This document shows positions 1 to 11,000 of a stretch of DNA of 64,000 nucleotides, one piece after another. A program made the translations under genes and the position numbers. The notes under the pieces were generated by a model. It made no database searches and was not told where the DNA came from. It was given only the letters and a program-made list of their open reading frames with translations. Source of the stretch: Harmothoe impar (taxonomy: Eukaryota; Annelida; Polychaeta; Phyllodocida; Polynoidae); the NCBI GenBank assembly GCA_947462335.1, contig OX381717.1, positions 19,645,166 to 19,709,165 of the forward strand. The letters run 5' to 3'. The first letter of the stretch is position 1. Every line of letters starts with the position of its first letter.

Positions 1-107
1 TCTTCGTACTCGCAGTACTATCCTTCTTCGGATCAGGCTTTTTAGGCTCGTCCTTTCCTGGTGGCTTCTTCCCAACACCAGTGTGTTTGGTAGCCTTGGT
101 ACTAGCC

Positions 108-503
108 TTAGTATCGGCCGACTTGGACCGATCTCGGGTAGCACCCTTCCCACCGCGCGTCCTCGGAATCACTCCCACTCCCCATAGACAGTTTACGGGC
201 AACCGTCTTCTGGAGGTTTGGTGATATACTAAGACTGCACATCCGGGAGGGACGCACAGTCGTCTCGGAGGGATCCGGCGCTACTTCGGTGTAGGCGATT
301 CCTCGCAGCATTCCGGAGTCCTCGCTGCCGTCGGGCGAAGGGGACTTTCGGATCAGGGACACGGCCGGATCTACACCTAGTTCCGCCAGCGTCTGGCTCA
401 ACTCATCACCACTTGGGCTCTGAGCATCCATAGGCTCCTCGGTGGTGGATGCCACCTCGGAGTGTCCGGTGAGTTCGGAGTGACGGAGCTGTTGCTCGGC
501 CAT
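108..503 (-). CDS. Unrecognised ORF, possibly the start of a retroelement gag or a host exon
   Basis: The minus-strand reading frame starts at an ATG at 503 and stops at 108. It encodes a Ser/Glu/Asp-rich, low-complexity protein with no domain I recognise. Below the stop, another frame of the same strand (roughly 1-120) reads as Lys/Pro-rich coding-like sequence, so a frameshift near 110-170 may separate two parts of one longer reading frame that leaves the window. The sequence upstream on the same strand (about 690-1080) could be an LTR or a promoter: it has an NRF1-like GCGCATGCGC site near 745. I cannot choose between a degraded retroelement gag and a host gene. Confidence 0.3.
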   Translation of the reverse strand: MAEQQLRHSELTGHSEVASTTEEPMDAQSPSGDELSQTLAELGVDPAVSLIRKSPSPDGSEDSGMLRGIAYTEVAPDPSETTVRPSRMCSLSISPNLQKTVARKLSMGSGSDSEDARWEGCYPRSVQVGRY

Positions 504-1086
504 CCTCACTACGGCAGTGTCTTTCGACGGGAGTTTGACGGGGAAACCACTAGTTCCCCGCCTCCCTCTTTGTCTCAGACGAACCAGGAAAGAGTACTCA
601 CTGCTTACAACTCTTTTACTGACTTTTCTCCTCTTCTAACCGTCCAAATCACCAACTTCCCCGCTGCCGACCAACACCGCTATTGACTGGGGCGAGCCCA
701 AAATCAATATGGCGGTTCCCTCGCTTTTGTTTTTAAAACAAAGCGCATGCGCAGCGTCTCGCGTGATTGGACGCGATCCCGTTACCCGGTGTGACCCAAT
801 TACTGTTTAATCAGGTCACGACCTTTCCCGCCCGCAGCTCGGGCTCGAGGGATCACACTGCTACGTAGGCGGCTCACAAAAGTCAAAACATACTTCGAAT
901 AAAGAGCTCATCAGGAGTATTAGTGGATATTTATGGGAAATCGAAGATTACCCCACCGGATTATCCGTCCACCACCCTCGGGGAACACTCTTACATTCTT
1001 TTCCTCTTGACTCTGAGCGCCCCTGTCGGTAACATACATATAACATATAGAACAACACAGGACACCACACTCGTTGTGTAAACAAG

Positions 1087-1347
1087 CTAGGTTACAGCCC
1101 CTCTAGCCACCAGCCTTGGGCTTCGCCGAACGGGTTTACCGTCCGCCTCTCGTAACCTGGCCGAAGGACACTCGTTCTTAACTAAAACTCCAGCCTTGAT
1201 TTTAGTTTTCCGTGCCCTTCTTCCTTCGCCTGCCGAGACTTTCTTTTTCACGGTCTTCCGGAGCTTCTTTCGTACCACTCTTTTAGGGGGATCCACTGAC
1301 ACCCCTTCCAAAGGTACAAATTTAGCCTCCGAATTTCCCTTCCCCAT
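1087..1347 (-). CDS. Small basic hypothetical ORF
   Basis: An 86-codon minus-strand frame with an ATG at 1347. The product is very rich in Lys and Arg (a KKLRKTVKKK stretch and a C-terminal RRSPRL motif), which would suit a nuclear or nucleic-acid-binding protein. No family is recognised. It lies upstream of the 108-503 frame on the same strand and may belong to the same decayed unit. Nothing in the sequence shows it is expressed. Confidence 0.2.
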   Translation of the reverse strand: MGKGNSEAKFVPLEGVSVDPPKRVVRKKLRKTVKKKVSAGEGRRARKTKIKAGVLVKNECPSARLREADGKPVRRSPRLVARGAVT

Positions 1348-2648
1348 CTAGGTTACCTAGTCAGCATTAATATGCACCGCAGCATTTTTGACAAAAGTAA
1401 TAGTAGCGTAATAAAGAAGTTAACAAAATCAGGTAGAATTCAAATTCTTTTTTTTTTATGAAAGGAAAACTTAACCTAGATATATTCGATGACTTCTTCT
1501 ACAGAGATGTGTTCAACCGTTTTTATACTCCTATATTTTAAGAATACATGGCATTGCTGCTTATCAATTGAAAGAGGTAAAACAAAACTGCCATACCAGA
1601 AAGAACTAAACTATAACACAACCTTTACGAGCACTAATCCAACTTTGATCAGTACAAACCCATTTATCATAGTTATAATTCTCATCTATTTCTCCACTGT
1701 TACTTTTGCGACTCACAGTGTGTGGTGAATTATACGCAAAAACGGCTTTGTATGTAAGCATTATTTAAATCTTTGTCAAGATGCATTAGTGCAAATGTAC
1801 ACATCTCCCTCTGATTGATTACTTACCACATCCCACTAATTCCACTTTGACTGTAGGATAGTTGGCTACTCCCGTAAGGACCTCTACTTTAAACACGCGG
1901 CCAATGATGGGATCGGCTAATTCATTTGTCACTATAGTACTCCAAGTAGGCCCTCCTATAGGATGCGATACGAATATCTGTGGTATAAAGGGTAGATATG
2001 GTGGTTCTTAGGTTTGAAAATAATATATTTATTTGGTGAATCACAGGTTAAAACCATACGTTATAGTGTTCACTTACATGGTGACAGTTTACTTGTGCGG
2101 TGTTTATTTACTTCCGTGGCTCACGTGACAATCGACAGTATGGCCAGAGCATGCAGTAGGCCAGAGGGTTATTTCACGCTGTCTGAGGGAATGGCCCTCC
2201 CATTACTTTGATAGAGAGTATGCAACAGGACATATATTTTGACATACCCTGGTAGTATTGTTCTCTTGGTAGGTGACATACTCTGAATCAGCTAGGCGGT
2301 AGTGAAGCTGGTAGGTATGTGGACCATTGTACGAACTTGAATATGCGCCTCCTTTCGTCAATATTTTGTACAAGCGGAAATTTACCCCTGTAGGAAATAA
2401 GTAGGTTACCACATTTTAACCTAAGTGTATGTATACCTTCTTTCTAATCTATGAGAATTATTCCGATTTTAATATGATAAAAAAAACACAGGCAAGTTAT
2501 AATTTGGGTTACAAATACAAATACCTCATGCATCTCATCCTGGCAAAAGAGTCCAAGTCAGCTGTCACCTGAGAGCAACCCTGAGAAGTAACTTGCAGTG
2601 CTACATTTACAGACTAGACAAAGACATGTCCTATAATGTTCTTATGGC

Positions 2649-2740
2649 CGTGTCTTATGAGTTTGTAACAATTGAAACGTTTTTGACCGGGTGTCGTCTT
2701 TGACCTGTGTCGTCTTTGACCAGTGTAGTCTTTGACCAGC
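2649..2740. repeat. Solo end of the GTCTTTGACC-array MITE family
   Basis: Contains the family terminus (GTGTCTTATGAG, then TTTGTAACAATTG) followed by three or four tandem copies of a roughly 17-bp motif built on GTCTTTGACC. The same end is present in inverted pairs at 19421-19723 and 41043-41525, and a related variant at 48267-49054. No matching opposite end was found nearby, so this looks like a truncated copy. Confidence 0.55.
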
Positions 2741-2835
2741 AAGTTTTAAAATGGCTGAAATGGGAGCTATGTACACACAAATGGGGGGAAAAGGTTAATG
2801 GATATTTTAACACTATATACTTCAAACTTCCCGGC

Positions 2836-2838
<3 letters not shown>

Positions 2839-2873
<35 letters not shown>
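2839..2873. repeat. (TA)n microsatellite
   Basis: A run of TA dinucleotides about 35 bp long, in the intron after exon 1 of copy A. Confidence 0.9.
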
Positions 2874-2876
<3 letters not shown>

Positions 2877-3035
2877 ATTGGTGTATTCTAACGTAATCTA
2901 TTACAAAGCCTGATACTTTTGAATTAATATGATAATTTGAATAAACACAATATAAACGGAGAGCTATCCAGACTAACCTCGCATTGCTCCAACTGTGATA
3001 AATAAGAAAGAGAGTGTTATCAGCAAAAATGCCAT

Positions 3036-5850
3036 GTTCTGGTACAGTTGCTGGTGGTTGTGTGTAGCCACCACTCACTGACTATGGACAGATAGCTGCC
3101 CAAGGTAGAACACAGCAGTAGCTATTTACATCTATTGATAATGTAAAGTAGCTTATATTATCCAACATCTAATGGTCTTGGTTAAATATCTCTATTTAAC
3201 AATCAATAACAAAAGCTGTTGTGGCTGTGCATCACTGTTGCTTCCCAGTACACTGTTAAGTGCTTTCACGTATTATCTAATTGACATGAATTCAATATTA
3301 TTGGGTTTGTGTCTGTTTTACATCAGATATTTATGACCATTAAGTGCATGTCCTCAAAGTTACAGAATTAGCTGCCTCCATCTTGCATTAGATATGAAAG
3401 ACTTAGAGATAATGCGGAATTTACCATGGCGTAAATACATCAGTGAACAGAGGTGGCCTGACCATTGTTGGACTGTTGGATAGATCCCAAACACTTCCAG
3501 TACCTCCCCAATTAGACACCTGCCACCTTGGTTGCCATAGTTTCCATACATAATAGCAAAGGACTAATGTGTTCAAACAAAGAGCGAATCAGCATGTGCG
3601 GCAGAACGCATAAGTGGCAGAAGTGTAGGCCTACTACATATATATATAGCGTCCGGATACATGAATACAATTCTGCCGAGTATTTAGATTTTGTATCCCA
3701 ACTAGGGTGATTGAAATTGGCCTACATCAATACTTAGCTGAAACCCTTAAATATGTACTTCTCTCTTCTGAAATGGGTATATAATTACTGTTACCAAGGG
3801 TCTAAATGTAATATAATGTAATAAGACACGTATACATAGCTTTGTTTGAGAAAACCCAACCATGGGCCACCATCTGGGAGATGATGCCACCTGTATGATA
3901 TCTGAAGCACTAATAGGACTGCTGTGTGTATGAATGGGAAAGAGCTATTGTGTCTGCAATGGGGATCATGTAAATACTACTCACTGGTGACACCTTGTGT
4001 GTAGTGAGAGAAGCATGTTAATTACCCTATTTTTGACTGATCAGTCAATAACAATTTTCCTATTAAACTGGGATTCCTGTATAGAAACATTGCACACAGA
4101 GATTTGATACTTTCACAGATGACTAACTCACCATTCCTATCCTCATGCTCAAACTGGAAAGGCTAATTACACCAGTGACACTGAAGTCAATCGTCCTTCG
4201 CAGTGCTTTTTACAGAGCCATCCTGTCATGGAACAATTTAAAACACACGTATACACTGATAGATAATGTGAATTCTTTTAAAATTTCAATCAAAAAGGAC
4301 TAACCTAACTGTTTTATGTAGTTATCCTTTTTCTAAAAATTTTACTCATAGTGTAATGAAATTATACTATCTCATCTCTCATCTCATCTCATGGTTATTA
4401 TAAAACTCCTGTTCGCTATACAATTGATTGAAAACAACCAAAGATACAAACTGTGACTAGAATACCAAGTGCACGTCATACTATATATTTTTAACATATC
4501 TGTACATAATGATATCATTTGGGGTCGCACTGGAGGGAAGACAATGCCAAAACTGGTTATTAATACATCTCATATTTACGATGTATTTTGAATGTATTAT
4601 TAGACCCAATAAAAACCTTAAAAAAACAACAAAAAAAACTGTTGGTATACCAACTCTTACTTAAACTTGCCAATTAAGATTTGCCACGTCTACAGACAAC
4701 TAGTGATTGAGCCCCATGACTTTGATAAAAGTACTTATGCTGGATAGAACTATGTGCTAATGCAAACAATGATTGAAATCTAACGTATCCCAACAAATGA
4801 TGGCTGGTTAAGAAACAGAAAACCAGATTGCACTATCAGAAACTGGTTAGGAAAAGAGCCCCAGGTAATGGCCTGGTAAACAGGCACAAGAACACTATCT
4901 CGCCTAAAAGTGATATATGAACAAGACAACAAATATCATTGATTTGATATGACTGTGTTTAATTGTTCTACATCCCATGACATCCTCGGAGGTGCGTTTA
5001 AATTACATCCATAATCCGGGTCCCTCTGCAAAACTCAAGGGTCGTTGCAAAGGTTAGCTTGCTTACCTTCCATTCTAGTCTTTCTTGACGTAATTGTATG
5101 TGCAGTATTTAGTAGAAAATGTTTTAACATTTTCCTGCTTGAAATATGAGAACTTGTGTGACTTTACTTTAGAACTCCACAAGATAAACTGTATATACAT
5201 ATAAAGAGAGTTAATACAGATTAAAATGAAACAGTGTATACCATACAGTTACTGAACTGATGATATGTATGTAGTCAGATGTGGTAGTAGACCAAGGGCA
5301 AACCAATGAGATGTATGCAACCCTAAATGAAGCACTGTAACATATACAGTGGTCACTCCTCGGAAGGGCATGGATGCAGCATTGAAGACACCCAAATAGG
5401 TTATGTTGGACTAGAATATTATTAAATATAGTAGAATCTGAGCAAAGCTCTTACAGTGATTTGTGACCCTGTAGGAACAGCCAACAATATTCACTGTGGG
5501 GGAGGTGATCCCCAGCCTGCATTGATAGGGCATCTTAGATAGTGGAAGTGTTATTATTGCTCCAACAGAGAATATAATATTCCCTTGATATCTAGTGACA
5601 GGTCAATGCTCAGAATTAAATCTAAAGGTCATAATCTATAAAGGCTGTAACCATATACATATTGTTTGGTGTAGAACCATGTTGGATGCCCTGTCCAATC
5701 ACACCGGGATTCTTCCTCCACACAGTGAATACAGGATCCAGGGCCATTTGTTCTACCAACTGACTGTAGAGGAGGCAAAACATAGCATTTGACTGCTAAA
5801 CACCCATCCAGACACTCATGTAATAGGGCCATGGAGGTTTGAGCCTGGGT
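3036..5850. other. Intergenic spacer between copies A and B
   Basis: AT-rich sequence with many stops in all frames and no gene that I can support, apart from the LINE 3' fragment at 4184-4303 and its simple-repeat tail. Confidence 0.6.
4184..4303 (+). pseudogene. LINE reverse-transcriptase ORF2, C-terminal fragment
   Basis: A 39-residue frame ending in TAA reads like the extreme C terminus of non-LTR retrotransposon ORF2 proteins, with a central SWNNL motif followed by a short Lys-rich tail. Downstream lie a (ATCTC)n-like stretch (about 4372-4392) and A-rich sequence near 4610-4640, consistent with a 5'-truncated LINE insertion and its 3' tail. Assignment rests on motif style only. Confidence 0.4.
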
Positions 5851-8039
5851 TTAGACTACATTAATATCACATAGCTGCAGAGGACAGGGTGGGTTACCGC
5901 CAACATACATGCCCTCACATTGTCCCAGGGGACAGGTGCAGTGAAACACCTGCACAATCAGCTCTGACTCCGTAGAATTCCCCGAGAGATGACATTTACC
6001 AAAGTGGCCGATCATTGTTCTAAATGGTTGTGTCAGTTTGACCATTGGGTACAGATCCTTTGGGTTGTAGGCTGGACAAGACGGGTCTCGTTTAGTTTTG
6101 ATCGTCACCGTCACATTTACTTTCACAATGACAGCTAATGGGATGAAGAGAATAACAGGTTGATATTCTTCTATAGTCACACATGTAGTGGCATCATTGT
6201 CATTGACCTCAACAGCTTCTCTCGAGTGACGTTCTTTTGCTTGTTTTATCACTGCCACATTTGGACCAGGGTCACAATCTGAAATAAAACATTTGCACCG
6301 TTAACTGTGCCTGGGCTGTGACCCAATATTGCCATGCCCTGGTTTAAAATCTGAAATCAATGATATACACCTGAAGTTAACAACAACATGTTGTCCAAAG
6401 TTTTATTTCCATTTCCATTAACTTTGTCATCATGATGCACCAACACAGTGCCCCAGAGTAAGTTAGTAGCATCGTATCGGTGCATCATGCAGATCCTTTA
6501 GTGTTGCATCATTTTGGCAAAACTATCATTGTGTAATAAAGTGCTATACTTGTCTGAAAGGGTTAAATGTAATGAGCTTGAGTTAAACATATCTATTCTT
6601 TAAAATCAGAGCCAAAATTCAGTTTTGATGAGATAGAAAACCTCTTCTAGAGAATGTATTAATTCAGACACCGTCGCAAGTTTTTCTTTTCTCCCAGTTA
6701 AACACAAACTTGTACCTCCATCAAATACTTAAATATTTAAGCTAGTGAGAGAGCTTTTTCAGAATGCGTGTGTATTAACTGTCTTGAATCTACATGCATG
6801 GCAAAACCTGCTCACAGTTAGTTTTATGTATTACATGTTCATATCTGAAAGAAGATTTCTTAAACGTGAGTAGTATAGTATGTATCGGAACGGGACTATA
6901 GTTAAGTACTGTTTATTACTCAATCGATATGCAGCCAATCAGAGGCCGCCATTTGGTCACGTGACCCGTTGCCATGGTAACGTGACCTACTTAGGGCTCT
7001 CAGCCAATCAGAAGCCAGCATTCTGGGTGACCTACTGACCTACTTAGAAGCTCTCAGCCAATCAGAGGCCGGCATTCTGGTAACCATGGTAACGTGACCT
7101 ACTTACGTCACGTGACCTACTTAGGCTCAGCCAATCAGAAGCCGGCATTCTGGTTACTAGGGTAACATGACCTACTTAGGGTTTTGTTTGTAAACAACAC
7201 CACGTGGCTCTCTTGTTTGTAAACAACACCACGTGACACGTGACTGTTTGTAAACAAACAACTTATATATAGAAAATAAACACAACAAGTTCCATGTTAT
7301 GTTAAAATTATATTTTCAAAAAAAAGCACATCTGTTACAGCGTCTATGTGTAACTACGCGCGTTCTCATTCAAACACTATAACACTATCATACCGTAGCA
7401 GCAGCAGGTAGGACTGGAAGAAAAGCAAGCGCACGAGCAGAAGCGACGACACCATTTGCACCATCCGGCCGTCGCGTTGGTAGCCCTACTACTCGTCGCG
7501 CGTTCAACTGGAGGTTTAAGAGTGACAAATGACGATTCTTTGTCGACGCGACTGCTAACATCAGCAGCATCAGCAGCATCGGCAGCATCGGCAGCAGCAT
7601 CGGCAGCAGCGGCAGCAGCCTCGGCAGCAGCGGTAGCAGCAGCAGCAGCAGCGGTAGCAGCAGTAGCGTGAGCATTAGCAACAACAGCAGCAGCGACAGT
7701 AGCAAGGGCGGCAGAGCGGGCACTAGCAGCGTTATCAGCGGCGACATCGGCAGCCGCAACAGCATCAGCAGCAGCAGCGTCGGCATCGGTGGCATGAGTA
7801 GCTGCATCGGCGGCAGCAACAGCAGCAGTCACAGCCGCAGCGGCAACAACAACAACGTCATCACAACCAGCGTCACTAACAGCCGCAGTAAATGCAGCAG
7901 TAGCACGCTGAGCAGCACTAGCAGCAGCAGTAGCAGAGGCTACAGCATCAGCTTCACATTCGCGCGCCGCTTCGTCATTCCGCTTCATGTCACGGTAGCA
8001 ACTTTCCATCATGGGGATCTGCAAATTGAGGCGCGGTGC

Positions 8040-8090
<51 letters not shown>

Positions 8091-11000
8091 CAGTAGTAGT
8101 AGTAGTAGTAGCGTGAACGATGATGACGATGCCGAATACGGTTTCACTCCCCCTTATATACCCTTACTCCCCCCTTTTTTTTCAAGCCACCGGCCAGCTG
8201 CCCCCTCACGGCAGGTCTTTAGATCAGCCTTAAGTCGCTTACTACGCGGCTCATCATCCCTCTAATCGCATTTTCCAGCCGCCGGCCGGCTGACTGCTGA
8301 CGACAGGAGAGGGTGATTTGTTTTTCTTTAGATTTAAGCCGCTTACCACACGCGCACCCTCTAGTCACAGACAGAGTGACAGAAAGGGAGGGGGTCGCTT
8401 TGTTCACGCTACCTGTAGTTGTTTTTCTATACACACGCTGAGCCCATGACCCGCTAATCCTTTATACAGGTAACACGCGTTCAACTAATTACTCTATTGT
8501 ATGACAGTCGGTACACGGATTTAATTTTAAACCACCTTCCCATCTGGATCCATGTCTGGCGGGGTGGAAGGATCCAGCTGAAAAGCGTGATTAGGGCTTT
8601 TGTTTCTCTTATGATAGCAGCAGGTCAGCATGCGACAGCTGAAAATGTCAGACTCGCCGCTCCTATAAAAGACTGAGATGCGTCTCTCTTTCCACACACC
8701 CTTCTACCATCGCCGCCGACACCGCCACCGCCGGCCAGCCGACCGCCGCCACCGCCTGCAGTCACCGCCATCACGCCAGCAGGGAATTTCGAGCTGAGTC
8801 TGCTTATTGCTTATTTTTTTTCTTTGAGCTTTTTGTTTTTTAAAATTTTTATTTTCACTCAGTCTTTTTTGTTTCGGAGGAAAGAAATATGGCGCTGCAG
8901 AGGGCGCGAGTTTCTTAAAGACGGTCGCGCGAACAAAGTGCCCTCCTCAACTGCCCGGCTATTTTTTTATCTCAAAGGAGAGAGCGTCACGTAGTTGAGG
9001 TTCACTCATCTCTTGAAGCGTACCGAATTCTCGAGAAATGCAAAGCTGAGCGCCATCGTCGTTATACAAAAGCGGAAAAGGAAAACGTAGCGACATGGCC
9101 GAGAGCCGTCTTCTCAGAACAGTATTTACTCTACCATTGCATAACAGCCGCTCTCAGCGCCCCCACTCGTTGGGCGTTTCATGAAAAGAAAGAGCGCCGC
9201 TACTCTCCTCACCCTGCCTCCTCTTATAAAGTGAGAATAAGTGCTATGAAACGATTCGACAAGCCGATCAGTTTCTTGGGAGCGACTGCAGCTCCCACTC
9301 GGTGGGCGCGCGTTGTGGCCGACGTGAGCACGGTCTCTAAACGTTTCGACGTCGTCACTTGTTATCCCGCATATTGCAACGCAGCCGAATTGAAGAAGAT
9401 AGGGACGCACTATTTTAAACCATACGCTCCAATATGTATTTGTCACCGCCGCGCTCACACGCCTTATTGCTTTTTCGAGACGATCGTATCACAACACAGA
9501 AATAGAAAAAAAAGCGGCAAAGCGACGAGCTTTGCCTAAATGATCAAAAAAAAAAAAAAAAAAAAAAAATTAATCTCCTCCTCCTCCTCCTCCTCCTCCT
9601 CCTCCTCCTCCTCCTCCTCTCCCTCTTCTTTTTTAAAAAAAAAATAAATATTTGTATCAGACTCCTCTGGAGTCTGATACAAAACATTTATGACTATTGA
9701 GTGAAAATAGAATTTTATCGCAAAAAAAAAAAGAAAAAAAAAGACACTTCTGCCGCCGCTACTGTGACACCGGCCGGAATCAATAAAAAGGTCGGCGGAC
9801 TTTTCTCCACAACCATTCACTACCGACCATTCGAGTGAGAAACACAGCAGACAGTCAGACACACAACCGCTCTCTCACGCGTGCTGAAAAAAAAAAAAAA
9901 AAAAATGTCGAGCAGTAGAAGCAAACTTTTCACAGAAATTCATTTCGACGCTCGACTACAAGGACCCTTTAGTTGTATCATCAGCGGTCCGTCGGGTTGT
10001 GGAAAATCGCGCTTGGTGGATCAATTTCTGAGCGACGTGAACAATTTGGTCACGCCGCCGGTGGAAAAGACTTTTTACCATTACGGCGAGTGGCAACCTC
10101 TGTTTGAAAAAATGCAAAATCAGTACGGTGTGGAATTCAGAGAAGGTCTTCCTAGCAAAGAGACTATAGCGGGAGACGTGGAAGTAGCAGAAGACGCCTT
10201 ACGACCCCACACTCTACTGATATTGGACGATCTGATGAGCAGTTCCAATCAGCAAGTGGTAGCCGACATCTTTACTAAATACTCGCATCACTGGAACGTG
10301 AGCGTCATATACATCACTCAGAACCTATTCCAGAAATCACCCGACTTTCGAACTATGAGTCTGAACGCTCACTACATGATCGTTTTCAAGAACCCGCGCG
10401 ACATGGGGCAAATAGCTAGTCTGTCTCGCCAGGTGTTTCCGTCCAACGCGGCGGCCCTCTCTAGTATATTTACCCATGAACTCAAGCGGCCTCACTCATA
10501 CCTCCTTCTGGACTTCAAGCAGTCAACACCTGACGATCTGAGAATACGCTCCTCTTTGACGTCCATACACTCTCAGCTAGTGTTCGTACCGCTAGACAAA
10601 AAAAAGAACAAGAGAAAGCAGTAGCAAAAATGTCTTCTCATCTACTCGAAAGACACTTTGGTACTCTCAAGCACTTAGCTAAGTGCTCGCCAAAGGACTG
10701 CTCGCATCTAATAGACTCTGGAAGCGACGATCTGATCGCAGCGTTGAGTGAGATCTGTCACAATTTACTGGTAGGGAACATCCCGCTCAGCGACAAACAA
10801 CTGGACAAGCTTCGAGAATCGGCTGACGTGTTGAGGGAGGTCGGCAAAAAATCTACGCCCATCAAAAAAAAGAGACGCGTCTTGGTACAAGAGGGAGGTT
10901 TCCTCATTCCGGCTCTCATAGGGATGGCCTTACCGCTTATAAAGAGCATTCTCCGTATATGAGACACCTCATTCGACACCTACTCGCCGACAGCACCACC

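Larger units (their letters stand above)
1827..3035 (-). pseudogene. Discoidin-family copy A: exon-deleted paralogue (exons 1, 5 and 6 only)
   Basis: Three exons match copies B and C in length and phase. Exon 1 (2978-3035, 58 bp) encodes a signal peptide starting MAFLLITLSF. Exon 5 (2248-2387, 140 bp) and exon 6 (1827-1977, 151 bp) encode the middle and end of an F5/8 type C domain, including GVNFRLYK and the closing VELVGCG. All have AG/GT borders (donors GTTAGT, GTATGT, GTAAGT). Exons 2, 3 and 4 are absent from the 590 bp between 2388 and 2977, so the N-terminal part of the discoidin domain is lost. The missing exons are each a multiple of three with phase 1-1 borders, so joining exon 1 to exon 5 stays in frame. 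No exon 7 is seen before the window edge. Probably non-functional, but the exons carry no stop codons. Confidence 0.65.
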
